Assembly: GCA_016650435.1 (NCBI GenBank)
Contig: JAENVT010000046.1
Location: 1-15,399 of the forward strand
DNA: 15,399 bases
Source of the DNA: Ilumatobacteraceae bacterium
GTDB taxonomy: Bacteria; Actinomycetota; Acidimicrobiia; Acidimicrobiales; Ilumatobacteraceae
Direction: 5' to 3'
The notes under the pieces were generated by a model that was given only the letters and a program-made list of their open reading frames with translations, did no database searches and was not told the origin of the DNA. The position numbers and the translations under genes were made by a program. The first letter of the stretch is position 1; the number at the start of each line of letters is the position of its first letter. Positions 7,130-14,407 of the stretch are shown here, piece after piece.

Positions 7130-8791
7130 ATGACGACGGTCGATTCGGATCGCGACGACCTACATGGCATGGGCTACGCGCAGGAGTTGAACCGAAAGCT
7201 CGGTTGGTTCAGCAACTTTGCGATCAGCTTCTCGATCATCTCCATTCTTGCGGGCGGCATGACGTCGTACTGGTTGGGAATGGCGACTGGTGGCCCACGG
7301 GTCATCACGCTCGGCTGGATCATCGTTGGCTTCTTCGCACTGCTGGTCGGTATGGCGATGGGCGAGATCTGCTCCTCGTACCCGACGGCGGGTGGCCTCT
7401 ACTACTGGTCCGCCAAACTGGCTCGCAAGAACGGGGCGCGGTGGTCGTGGTACACGGGATGGTTCAACCTGCTCGGACAGATCGGCGTCATCGCTAGCGT
7501 CGACTACGCGCTCGCGATCTTCATCGCATACTTCATCCGCATGTTCGACGACTCGTACCGGCTGACCGTCATGGGCATCTACGTGATCTTCCTATTGGTG
7601 CTCATCGCCCACGGCGTGCTCAACACGTTCGGCGTTCAACTTGTCAAGATCCTCGGCGACATCAGCGTGTGGTGGCACGTCGCCGGAGTCGTGATCATCT
7701 TTTTCATTCTGATCATCGCCCCCAACAACACGAGGGGTCTCAGCGGCGTGTTCGACAAGGCACCTCCCGGACTCACGGGTTGGACGGGGGGCGCGTTTGT
7801 GACGATCTACCTGTTCGGCTTGGGGTTGTTATTGGCGCAGTACACAATCACCGGTTTCGACGCGTCGGCGCACGTCAGTGAAGAGACCGTCGGTGCTCGC
7901 ACGGAGGCGCCCAAGGCCATCGTCAGAGCCATCTACGTGTCGGCGATTGCCGCCTTCTTCTTGAACCTGGCCATGACGGCAGCGCTTCCGAAGAAGGGCG
8001 CAGTCGACGCCAGCGGTGCCGACATCTATGCCGGACTTGTGTTCGGAAACGCCCAGGATCCATTCCTGGTCAATGCAGCACCACGGCTGATCTCGTTCAG
8101 TGTGGGTAGTGGAGTGGCCAAGCTCTTGGTGTTCATCTGCATCGTGGCCCAGTTCTTCTGCGGAATGGCTTCGGTCACCGCCAACAGTCGCATGATCTAC
8201 GCCTTCAGTCGAGACGGCGCGCTCCCGGGCTCGAAGCACTGGCACAAGATCAACCGGAAGACCCGCACCCCAACGAACTCGATCTGGCTCGGTGTCGTGC
8301 TGTCGGCAATTGTCGGGGCAAGCTCGCTGTACGTGCGTGGCCACGGCGCAGGACGGTACTCGACGGCGTTCTTCGCAATGACGGGCATCTGCGTGATCGG
8401 TCTGTACATCGCCTACGCGATCCCCATCTACCTGCGCCTCACCAATCCCGATTTCCAGACAGGTCCGTGGAACCTCAAGGGCCACCACAAGATCGTCGGG
8501 TGGACAGCGTTGATTTGGATCGGGCTCATCACGATCCTGTTCTTCGCCCCGCTGTTCTGGCCGTTCTGGCCGATCTGGGGCGGCAAGAACCTCATCGCCG
8601 ACGACGGTGCCGGCAACGCGTTCTACAGGCAGAACAACTTCAACTTCACCGCACCGTTGATCCTCTTGGCGTTCTTCGGAATGTGGCTCTACTGGCGGCT
8701 CAGCGCGCGGAAGTGGTTCACTGGTCCGAGGGTGCAGGGAACCAAGGAAGAATTGATGGCTATCGAGCGGGAACTCGAGGCACTTAGCTGA
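7130..8791 (+). CDS. APC superfamily amino acid/amine permease (ACT-type, GABA/polyamine/choline transporter-like)
   Basis: A 553-residue integral membrane transporter of the amino acid-polyamine-organocation superfamily. The N-terminal MGYAQELNRKLGWFSNFAIS (14-33) followed by SIISILAGGMTSYWLGMATGGP is the unwound first helix typical of this group; GEICSSYPTAGGLYYWSAKL (78-97) and TITGFDASAHVSEET (239-253) are further hallmarks of the amino acid/choline transporter (ACT) branch, which includes yeast GABA permease UGA4. About 12 hydrophobic helices can be traced, with the last near 505-522 and a charged tail. The substrate cannot be read from sequence; an amino acid, GABA, polyamine or ethanolamine all fit, and the PuuD/PuuC-like neighbours favour an amine. 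ATG 7130 has a GGGGG ribosome site seven bases upstream (7118-7122). A strong hairpin follows the stop, so the gene is probably transcribed alone. Confidence 0.92.
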   Translation: MTTVDSDRDDLHGMGYAQELNRKLGWFSNFAISFSIISILAGGMTSYWLGMATGGPRVITLGWIIVGFFALLVGMAMGEICSSYPTAGGLYYWSAKLARKNGARWSWYTGWFNLLGQIGVIASVDYALAIFIAYFIRMFDDSYRLTVMGIYVIFLLVLIAHGVLNTFGVQLVKILGDISVWWHVAGVVIIFFILIIAPNNTRGLSGVFDKAPPGLTGWTGGAFVTIYLFGLGLLLAQYTITGFDASAHVSEETVGARTEAPKAIVRAIYVSAIAAFFLNLAMTAALPKKGAVDASGADIYAGLVFGNAQDPFLVNAAPRLISFSVGSGVAKLLVFICIVAQFFCGMASVTANSRMIYAFSRDGALPGSKHWHKINRKTRTPTNSIWLGVVLSAIVGASSLYVRGHGAGRYSTAFFAMTGICVIGLYIAYAIPIYLRLTNPDFQTGPWNLKGHHKIVGWTALIWIGLITILFFAPLFWPFWPIWGGKNLIADDGAGNAFYRQNNFNFTAPLILLAFFGMWLYWRLSARKWFTGPRVQGTKEELMAIERELEALS

Positions 8792-8812
8792 CCTCCTGCC
8801 TCGAATGGAGAT

Positions 8813-8842
8813 TGGGGTTGCCTCTGGGGGGAGGCAACCCCA
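8813..8842. terminator. Strong hairpin terminator between the convergent permease and phosphotransferase genes
   Basis: A perfect 12-bp stem (TGGGGTTGCCTC pairing with GAGGCAACCCCA) encloses the 6-base loop TGGGGG. It begins 21 bases after the permease stop and ends 9 bases before the phosphotransferase stop on the other strand. There is no long T-run on either side, common in high-GC actinobacteria. It could serve both genes. Confidence 0.8.
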
Positions 8843-8851
8843 TCTCGCGTT

Positions 8852-9763
8852 TCAGGCGATGGGATTCGCTGCGTCGGCCAGCCAGGTTTCGAACTCGGGC
8901 CGGCTTGCTAGGCGCTCGCAATTGCCGAGCCGTTCGTTGGCATACGACACGAAGTCGGTGTCGAGCGAACTGATGGCCTGCTGCACCACCGCCCACATTC
9001 CTTCGCGAAATTCGCTCATCATCTTCATCAACTGCAATCGCGCCCACGACGACTTGGTGATCTGCCCGAAGTAGAGGGTCAACAGTCGGGCCTCCGCTTC
9101 GTCATTGAGCTCGCTGTTGATGCTGAGGTTGCCGAGGTCGAAGAACACGTCGTTCATGCCGGCGTACTCGAAGTCGAGCAGCCACACTCGATCGTCGGCG
9201 AACAAGACGTTGCCCGGCAACAGGTCGTTGTGGCACGGCACCGTAGGCATAGGTGACCTGGCGAACGCTGCTTCGATCCGCCGGCTCTGTTGGTGCAGAC
9301 GCTCGTAGGAGTTTGGCGCCATCACCCCGTGAGCAGAAGCGTCGCGGGCATGCCATTCGACAATCCGATGAATCGGGAACGCCCCGCCAAGCGGGCCGCT
9401 GTCGTGGAAGCGGTGGATGAGTTGGATCACGTCGTCGAGCCGCTCGCCGAACGGGGTCGGTTCGAGATGGTGACCGTCGACGAGCTCGGTGACCAAGGTG
9501 CCGACTTCTTCGAGCATGCCCAGAACTGCGGGTCCGATGCCCAGGTCGGCGGCGCGCCGAGCTGCCTCGGCTTCGTAGGCACGGTCGATACCGAGCAACG
9601 AGGTGCGTTCTCCGGGAATGCGCACGACGTACTCGCCATGCTCGGTCGACACCACGAAATTCCGATTCGTGATGCCGCCGCTCAACGGGCGAATTTCCAG
9701 GAGTTCGCTGTCGAACAAACGGCTCTCGCGCACGAGCCTTTCCACGCCAGCCCTCTCGTTCAC
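8852..9763 (-). CDS. Choline/ethanolamine-kinase-like phosphotransferase (protein-kinase-like APH fold)
   Basis: A 303-residue small-molecule kinase of the aminoglycoside phosphotransferase/choline kinase clan. LSGGITNRNFVV (27-38) is the nucleotide loop. VPCHNDLLPGNVLF (175-188) carries catalytic Asp180 and Asn185, and LLDFEYAGMNDVFFDLGNLS (195-214) supplies the metal-binding Asp197. The EYAGMND wording is typical of LicA/choline and ethanolamine kinases rather than antibiotic-resistance enzymes. The expected reaction is ATP-dependent phosphorylation of a hydroxyl on a small amino alcohol or similar metabolite, in the cytoplasm. Start: GTG 9763 follows a weak TACACC by six bases. GTG 9745 has a GAGAGGG ribosome site and is a fair alternative that loses six residues. 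The gene diverges from the FGGY kinase across 32 bases. A substrate such as ethanolamine or choline would suit the amine theme, but this is inference. Confidence 0.87.
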   Translation of the reverse strand: MNERAGVERLVRESRLFDSELLEIRPLSGGITNRNFVVSTEHGEYVVRIPGERTSLLGIDRAYEAEAARRAADLGIGPAVLGMLEEVGTLVTELVDGHHLEPTPFGERLDDVIQLIHRFHDSGPLGGAFPIHRIVEWHARDASAHGVMAPNSYERLHQQSRRIEAAFARSPMPTVPCHNDLLPGNVLFADDRVWLLDFEYAGMNDVFFDLGNLSINSELNDEAEARLLTLYFGQITKSSWARLQLMKMMSEFREGMWAVVQQAISSLDTDFVSYANERLGNCERLASRPEFETWLADAANPIA

Positions 9764-9783
9764 ACCAACGGTGTATCACGTCG

Positions 9784-9789
9784 TAACCT
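9784..9789 (+). promoter_or_regulatory. Putative -10 element of a leaderless FGGY kinase transcript
   Basis: TAACCT matches TANNNT and ends six bases before GTG 9796; there is no ribosome site before that GTG. It lies in the 32-base gap shared with the divergent phosphotransferase gene. No clear -35 is seen. Confidence 0.45.
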
Positions 9790-9795
9790 CGCCGC

Positions 9796-11295
9796 GTGAC
9801 GACGGAATGTGTGCTGGCGATCGATCTGGGCACCGGCGGACCGAAGGTCGCGCTTGTCGCTGCGGACGGTACGACCGTCGCATGGTCGAGTCGACCGGTG
9901 ACCATTCAGTTCATTGCCGGCGGCGGAGCGGAGCAGGATCCCAACGAGATGTGGAGCGCAATCGTCGGCGCGACCCGTTCGACTTTGGAAGCAGCACGTC
10001 CCGCGCCGCCGATAGTGGCCGTTGCGGTGACGAGCCAGTACATGAGTGTGATCCCGGTTGCTTCCGATGGCATGCCGACTGGTCCATGTGTGTTGTGGAT
10101 GGACACGCGTGGTGCAGCGCACAACCTGTCGTTGCTGACGGATGAGTCCTTCGCGTTGTTCATCGAACGACACGGCTTGATCCCGCTACCGAGTGGCAAC
10201 GACGACATCGGCCACATCGACGTACTTCGTACATTCCATCCCGAGTCGTACGAGTCTGCAGCCGCGTTCGTCGAACCGATGGACTACATCAATGCTCGGC
10301 TCACCGGTGTCGTAGGTGCGACACAGTCGACGATGTTTGGGCAGATGGTGTGCGACAACCGCACGTGGGGTCTGACCGAATACGACCCCGAATTGGTGGT
10401 GGCGACTCGACTCGATCCGCGCAAGCTTGCCCCGCTGATGCCGATGAACGGGATCGTCGGTTCGGTCACGACCGCGGCGGCAGCAGAGCTGGGCATCGCT
10501 GTGGGCACTCCGGTGACAACCGGAACGATCGACTCCATCACCTCGGCGATCGGTACGGGTGCACTTACCGGGCGCGACGGTTCGGTCATCATTGGCACGA
10601 CATCTGTGCTGGTCAGCCACATCGACACCTTCCAGGGTGACCTCGGGGCCGGCCTCCTCACCGTGCCGAGCCCGCTCGCCGGGATGTACTACGTCATGGC
10701 GGAGAACGGTGTCGGCGGGCGCGCGCTGGAATGGGCGATGCGGTTGTTCGGGTACGGCGATGACTTCGACAATGCGACAGCCGATGCGGCGACCATCGAT
10801 GCCGGCTGTGAGGGAGTGCAGTTCCTGCCATGGCTTCTCGGATCGATCGCCCCGAAGCCCAGCGACGACATCCGCGCCGCATTCGCCGGTCTCTCTCTGC
10901 ATCACGACCGTCGCCACATGATCCGCGCCGTCGTGGAAGGCGTCGCGCTCAACCTGGCATGGTTGCGACCCGCCGTCGAGTCGTTCGTCGGCCACGACTT
11001 CTCCATGATCCGATTCGGTGGCGGCGGCGCGCAGAGTGATCTGTGGTCACAAGTCCTCGCCGACGCTTTGGATCGTCCTGTTCATCAATTGGAGGAGCCG
11101 CGGGCCACCAACGCGCGCGGTGCAGCTTTCCTCGCCTTTGCGATTCTCGGGAAGTTGTCGATCGACGACGTGCCTTCGCTGCTGCTCACTCACGCGGTTC
11201 GCGAGCCCAATCCGGCCAACCGCGAATGCATGGACGCGGCCCTCGGGCGATTGGTCGAGTTTCACCGAGCGCTCGTCAACTTGACCAAGTTCTGA
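9796..11295 (+). CDS. FGGY family carbohydrate kinase (xylulokinase-like, substrate unknown)
   Basis: A 499-residue sugar/polyol kinase of the FGGY family with both actin-like domains. The N-terminal phosphate loop is AIDLGTGGPKVALV (8-21), a variant of the usual DxGTxxxK pattern with Gly-Pro before the Lys. AVTSQYMSV (77-85), VLWMDTRG (99-106) and FVEPMDYINARLTG (158-171) match the sugar-binding half. TGTIDSITSAIGTGAL (242-257) holds candidate catalytic base Asp246, and IRFGGGGAQSDLWSQVLAD (405-423) is the C-terminal adenosine-binding motif. The reaction is ATP-dependent phosphorylation of a sugar, polyol or related hydroxyl compound; glycerol, xylulose and ribulose kinases share these features, and I cannot choose. 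No sugar transporter or isomerase lies nearby, so a scavenging role or an unusual substrate is possible. GTG 9796 is chosen because TAACCT precedes it at leaderless spacing. Confidence 0.92.
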   Translation: MTTECVLAIDLGTGGPKVALVAADGTTVAWSSRPVTIQFIAGGGAEQDPNEMWSAIVGATRSTLEAARPAPPIVAVAVTSQYMSVIPVASDGMPTGPCVLWMDTRGAAHNLSLLTDESFALFIERHGLIPLPSGNDDIGHIDVLRTFHPESYESAAAFVEPMDYINARLTGVVGATQSTMFGQMVCDNRTWGLTEYDPELVVATRLDPRKLAPLMPMNGIVGSVTTAAAAELGIAVGTPVTTGTIDSITSAIGTGALTGRDGSVIIGTTSVLVSHIDTFQGDLGAGLLTVPSPLAGMYYVMAENGVGGRALEWAMRLFGYGDDFDNATADAATIDAGCEGVQFLPWLLGSIAPKPSDDIRAAFAGLSLHHDRRHMIRAVVEGVALNLAWLRPAVESFVGHDFSMIRFGGGGAQSDLWSQVLADALDRPVHQLEEPRATNARGAAFLAFAILGKLSIDDVPSLLLTHAVREPNPANRECMDAALGRLVEFHRALVNLTKF

Positions 11296-11357
11296 ATCTT
11301 TGTTCATCGACACTTGAGTCAACTTGCTGCCGGCTCGAACCGATGTCATGGATGGAA

Positions 11358-11379
11358 CGGACGGGCGTTCGGACGGGCG
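11358..11379. repeat. Tandem 10-base direct repeat in the leader of the secreted-protein gene
   Basis: CGGACGGGCG occurs twice, separated by TT (12-base period), 23 bases upstream of ATG 11402. The 106-base gap 11296-11401 otherwise shows only a ribosome site. The repeat could be a binding site or chance in GC-rich DNA. Confidence 0.35.
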
Positions 11380-11401
11380 CCACGTAGCAAGGGACGGGAA
11401 C

Positions 11402-12739
11402 ATGAAATCTCGAATTGTGTCGTTGGCTACTGCATTCGTAGTGGCCGGTTCACTCATCGGTGGTCTCGACTACGGATCGGCGTTCGCCGAAGCCAACGGC
11501 GCTCCAGTAGTGACGAGCGGCGCCGTGACTGTTCCCTACGAGAACGTCTACACGGTCCACTTCACAGCGTCCGATCCGGAGGGTGCAGCGCTCACAATTG
11601 TGACGCCACCGGTGAACGAAGATTGGATCAGTTGTGACGCCGGTCCAGCCACCGACTTCACATGCGATTACTCGTCCAGTCGCTACTACGGCCCAGCGCC
11701 ACTCCCCACCGAGCCATTTCAGCGGACGATCAGTTACAGCGTCACTGACGGCACGACGACGTCGACCGGCGTCTGGACCGTGACGGTGCTCCCGCCGCCG
11801 GTCATGGAGATCGTCGGGCATCCGACTGTGACCGAAGGCGGCCAGGCGACGCTGCAACTCAAGTTGTCGTCGAACGCGTACGGGTCGCTGCTGATCCCGA
11901 TGCACACGACCGCCGTCGCCAGCCCCGGCGGCAGCGTCATCTCCACGTCGGACCTGATGGTCGAGGTAGCAGACGGTCAGACGACAGCAGACATAGTCAT
12001 CCCGACCGTCGACGACGCGATCGTCGAGCCGACGGAGTACTTCTCGGTCTCGGTCAATGCCGCGGACGCGATCCCATACCGCTTTGCCGATGGCGGCAAC
12101 GTCGTCACAGTGCTCGACAATGACGGGACCCCGTCTGGCGACACAACCCCTCCGGTCGTGTCGACGCACCGCAATGTGATCGTCGAGCGCGGCGGTACGC
12201 GTCCGGCATGGGTTCCCTACTCGCCGCCGTCAGCGGCCGACGCTGTCGACGGGGCCCTGTCCAGCGTGTGCAACCCGCCACCGATGTCGTCGATGCCGAA
12301 AGGACTCACCGCGGTTACATGCTCGGCGACCGATGCTGCGGGCAATACGGCGAGCAGCACGTTCAAGGTGACGGTGCGCGGCCAGAAGTCCGGCGGATCG
12401 GCGAAGATCATAGGTGGCGGCGACCGCCAGTGCCTGACCCCAGGCCAATCAATGTGGATCGAAGCCGAGGGCTTCTCGCCCAACGCCACGGTGAGCATCC
12501 AGCTGCAGGCATCCAGCCTGGAGGTCGTTCCCCTGACGACCGCCAGCGCCGACAAGAAGGGTCGAGTTCGTCAGCTTGTCAAGATCCCGGCGGCAACTCC
12601 CGGCGAAGCAGACGTTGTCGTTGTGGGTGCTGCGGGCAATGATGACCTCGTTCGGATGTTGCCGGTCAAGGTGGCGAACACCCGCCATCAGTACGGCGGA
12701 CGCATTCTCGGCTTCATGCGCAGTTGCCAATGTGACTAG
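11402..12739 (+). CDS. Secreted multidomain protein with Calx-beta and HYR domains
   Basis: A 445-residue exported protein. Residues 1-29 are a signal peptide (basic MKSR, hydrophobic core, likely cleavage after AFA). About 33-130 is a cadherin- or Ig-like beta domain (FTASDPEGAAL; ISYSVTDGTTT; VWTVTVLP). About 135-242 is a Calx-beta domain (VTEGGQATLQLKLS; IPTVDDAIVEPTEYFSVSV; VVTVLDNDG), normally a calcium-binding or adhesion module. About 247-326 is a HYR domain (TTPPVV; GLTAVTCSATDAAGN). About 340-424 is another Ig-like domain (CLTPGQSMWIEAEGFSP). Cysteines are paired in several domains, and the end RSCQCD has two more, consistent with disulfides outside the membrane. No sortase motif, membrane anchor or enzymatic domain is visible, so it is probably released or held by interactions; adhesion is a guess. 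ATG 11402 has the purine-rich AAGGGACGGGA just upstream. It is unrelated to its neighbours. Confidence 0.88.
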   Translation: MKSRIVSLATAFVVAGSLIGGLDYGSAFAEANGAPVVTSGAVTVPYENVYTVHFTASDPEGAALTIVTPPVNEDWISCDAGPATDFTCDYSSSRYYGPAPLPTEPFQRTISYSVTDGTTTSTGVWTVTVLPPPVMEIVGHPTVTEGGQATLQLKLSSNAYGSLLIPMHTTAVASPGGSVISTSDLMVEVADGQTTADIVIPTVDDAIVEPTEYFSVSVNAADAIPYRFADGGNVVTVLDNDGTPSGDTTPPVVSTHRNVIVERGGTRPAWVPYSPPSAADAVDGALSSVCNPPPMSSMPKGLTAVTCSATDAAGNTASSTFKVTVRGQKSGGSAKIIGGGDRQCLTPGQSMWIEAEGFSPNATVSIQLQASSLEVVPLTTASADKKGRVRQLVKIPAATPGEADVVVVGAAGNDDLVRMLPVKVANTRHQYGGRILGFMRSCQCD

Positions 12740-12754
12740 CTCGCGAACTCTGCA

Positions 12755-13150
12755 TCAATCGATCGAGCCTTGGGGAGTAATCCACAAACTCGGTTGACCT
12801 GTCACGGAGGAGATCAAGTCGAAGTCGGCGTCGTAGTGCAACATCGTCAGGTCTGCCAACTCGGCCTGAGCCGCGATGATGAGGTCGGGAACGGGTCGGC
12901 CTTTCAGTCCGGCTTTGGCCAGCCGCCGTTGGGTGCGATCGGCAATGTGGAATGCCTCGTCATCGATGGCCAGCCGATCGAACCCCTCGAGAATGGTTGT
13001 GAGCTTTCGATAGTCGGACTCGTTGGATGCCGAGTACCGCAGTTCGAGGCCGGACACCGGTGAATAGAAGAGCTGGCCGAGCCCCAGCAGGGTGCTGCCG
13101 ACTTTCGGATACCGGAGGCGCGTGAGTACCGAGGTATCAACGAGGTACAC
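12755..13150 (-). CDS. vapC: VapC-type PIN domain ribonuclease toxin
   Basis: A 131-residue PIN domain protein of normal VapC length. Acidic active-site residues are visible: Asp5 in YLVDTSVL, Glu36 in SGLELRYS, Asp89 in PVPDLIIAAQAE, and Asp107 with Asp109 in LHYDADFDLI. These coordinate Mg2+/Mn2+ for RNA cleavage in VapC toxins, which target tRNA, rRNA or mRNA to arrest growth. All look intact, so the toxin should be active when free. Start GTG 13150 overlaps the end of the antitoxin gene by 14 bases, which suggests translational coupling; there is no strong ribosome site of its own. The frame is open to 13225, but that stretch encodes the antitoxin in another frame. Its stop is 15 bases from that of the secreted-protein gene. 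Confidence 0.92.
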   Translation of the reverse strand: MYLVDTSVLTRLRYPKVGSTLLGLGQLFYSPVSGLELRYSASNESDYRKLTTILEGFDRLAIDDEAFHIADRTQRRLAKAGLKGRPVPDLIIAAQAELADLTMLHYDADFDLISSVTGQPSLWITPQGSID

Positions 13151-13385
13151 GGCTGTCGGTCCCAGTCCATGCTTGTTGGCGATCGAACTCGATCGCTCCG
13201 ATCTGCTCCGCGGTTTGCAAAGCACGACGCAATCTCCGCTGACGTTCGTTCGACGCGATCACCTCTTCGATCGTCAGGCGGATGAATTGCGAGACGCTGA
13301 CGTTTCGCTCCGCAGCAAGCGCCACGATGCGCTCGTCCATCTCAGAGTCGACCCGAATGGTGCGTACGACAGAAAGCTCACTCAT
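13137..13385 (-). CDS. vapB: VapB-type ribbon-helix-helix antitoxin
   Basis: An 82-residue protein with an N-terminal ribbon-helix-helix fold: strand SVVRTIRVDS (5-14), helix DERIVALAAER (17-27), turn NVSVSQ, helix FIRLTIEEVIAS (34-45). The rest is a charged tail (ERQRRLRRALQTAEQ...) that would wrap around and block the toxin active site. Known role of the family: dimeric DNA-binding antitoxin that neutralises VapC and represses its own operon. Start ATG 13385 is preceded by TAGCAT at eight bases, leaderless-like; an in-frame ATG-rich stretch upstream runs to 13403 but lies over the promoter. It ends inside vapC (14-base overlap). The gene pair is divergent from nuoA. Confidence 0.9.
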   Translation of the reverse strand: MSELSVVRTIRVDSEMDERIVALAAERNVSVSQFIRLTIEEVIASNERQRRLRRALQTAEQIGAIEFDRQQAWTGTDSRVPR

Positions 13386-13393
13386 GAATACAA

Positions 13394-13416
13394 ATGCTAT
13401 CACGGCGTATGACAGC
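13394..13416 (-). promoter_or_regulatory. Putative vapBC promoter and autoregulatory operator
   Basis: The minus strand reads TAGCAT at 13399-13394, eight bases before ATG 13385. It overlaps an imperfect inverted repeat, GCTATCA at 13396-13402 against TGACAGC at 13410-13416 (six of seven pairs, 7-base centre). An operator over the -10 is what VapB autoregulation predicts. Inferred from sequence only. Confidence 0.45.
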
Positions 13417-13443
13417 CCCTACCCGGAGCTGACCAGCGCACTT

Positions 13444-13474
13444 TTGTGAGGCTATTCACGCCGCGTAGTAGCGT
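13444..13474 (+). promoter_or_regulatory. Putative promoter of the nuo operon
   Basis: TTGTGA at 13444-13449 could be a -35. TAGTAG (13466-13471, spacer 16) or TAGCGT (13469-13474, spacer 19) could be the -10. TAGCGT ends eight bases before ATG 13483, and no ribosome site is visible, so the transcript may be leaderless. The 97-base gap to vapB holds both promoters. Confidence 0.35.
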
Positions 13475-13482
13475 CGGCCGCG

Positions 13483-13848
13483 ATGTCGGACTTCTTGCGC
13501 GACTACTTGACCGTCGTCTGGTTCGCGGCGATTGCCCTGTTGCTGGCCGGATTGTTGCTGGGTATCTCGGCACTAGTCAGGCCTAACAAACCGTCGGTCG
13601 AAAAGCTCACTGCATACGAAAGTGGTGTCGATCCCGTCGGTGACGGATGGTCGCAGAGCCAGGTCCGCTACTACATCTTCGCCCTGCTCTTCGTGGTGTT
13701 CGACGTCGAAGCGGTGTTCATCTTTCCGTGGGCAACACAACTCGAGCGCTACGCCGGTTTCGGCCTGGCGGAGATGGGAGTCTTCGTCTTGGTCCTCCTC
13801 CTCGGCCTGGTCTATGCCTGGCGCAAGGGTGTGCTGCGTTGGGTGTGA
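13483..13848 (+). CDS. nuoA: NADH-quinone oxidoreductase subunit A
   Basis: A 121-residue subunit of the membrane arm of respiratory complex I, next to the quinone channel. Three hydrophobic helices are visible: about 10-32, 62-84 and 95-113. The conserved loop [10 protein letters not shown] (45-54) and the helix [23 protein letters not shown] with Asp74 and Glu76 are diagnostic. The ATG is the first base of the operon's coding region; no Shine-Dalgarno site precedes it, but a TAGCGT hexamer does. Four bases separate its stop from nuoB. It is first in nuoABCD, the standard order, so the remaining subunits are expected to the right of the window. Confidence 0.96.
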   Translation: MSDFLRDYLTVVWFAAIALLLAGLLLGISALVRPNKPSVEKLTAYESGVDPVGDGWSQSQVRYYIFALLFVVFDVEAVFIFPWATQLERYAGFGLAEMGVFVLVLLLGLVYAWRKGVLRWV

Positions 13849-13852
13849 CCTC

Positions 13853-14407
13853 ATGGGATTCGTAGACAAAGGGCGCATGCCCAAACCACTGACGTCGCTC
13901 TTCAATCTTGGGCGTTCCTACAGCCTGTGGGTGTACCAGTGGGGGCTGGCTTGCTGCGCGATCGAGATGGGCGCGGCCTTTGGCTCGCCGCGCTACGACG
14001 TCATGCGGCTTGGCGTCATCCCGCTGCCCGCCAGCCCTCGTCAGGCCGACCTCGTCGTGGTGTCCGGAACCGTCACCGACAAGATGGCCCCTGCCGTCAA
14101 GCGTCTCTACGAGCAAATGCCAGAACCCAAATACGTGATCTCGATGGGCTCGTGTGCCAATTGTGGCGGGCCGTATTGGGACAGCTACTCGGTCACCAAG
14201 GGCGTCGACCAGATCATCCCGGTGGATGTCTACGTACCGGGTTGTCCGCCGCGTCCCGAGGCGTTGCTAGAGGGCATCGTCTTGCTGCAGCAACGAATCA
14301 AGAACGAAGACATGGGCGCGCGCTGGCGCGGAGAAGGCACAAAGCCGATGGTCAAGGACGTGTCGACGCGCGAGCCGATCGTGGTCGGTGGTGGTCGCAT
14401 TGAGTGA
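13853..14407 (+). CDS. nuoB: NADH-quinone oxidoreductase subunit B
   Basis: A 184-residue peripheral-arm subunit of complex I that holds iron-sulfur cluster N2, the last electron carrier before quinone. The 4Fe-4S ligands are visible: the tandem Cys34-Cys35 in [10 protein letters not shown], Cys101 in [10 protein letters not shown], and Cys131 in [10 protein letters not shown]. The ASPRQADL segment and GTVTDKMAP (72-80) are further family marks. Length is normal for the actinobacterial form, with a short charged tail after residue 150. ATG 13853 follows nuoA by four bases; MPKPL at residue 9 is a second possible start. The end overlaps the likely start of nuoC by 8 to 20 bases, depending on the start chosen there. 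Confidence 0.97.
   Translation: MGFVDKGRMPKPLTSLFNLGRSYSLWVYQWGLACCAIEMGAAFGSPRYDVMRLGVIPLPASPRQADLVVVSGTVTDKMAPAVKRLYEQMPEPKYVISMGSCANCGGPYWDSYSVTKGVDQIIPVDVYVPGCPPRPEALLEGIVLLQQRIKNEDMGARWRGEGTKPMVKDVSTREPIVVGGGRIE

Noticed and set aside
10186..10995. Minus-strand open frame of 269 codons opposite the FGGY kinase
   Set aside because: Antisense shadow: His/Arg-rich and without motifs.
11450..12169. Minus-strand open frame of 239 codons opposite the secreted protein
   Set aside because: Extremely Arg-rich with no motifs, and the plus strand encodes a signal peptide and named domains.
3318..12754. Three convergent gene ends (3318-3332, 5245-5259, 12740-12754) each with exactly 15 bases between stop codons
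   Set aside because: The three sequences are not alike and no hairpin is present, so equal spacing looks like coincidence in a compact genome.
13446..13459. GTGA-ggctat-TCAC inverted repeat upstream of nuoA
   Set aside because: Four-base arms are too short to distinguish from chance.
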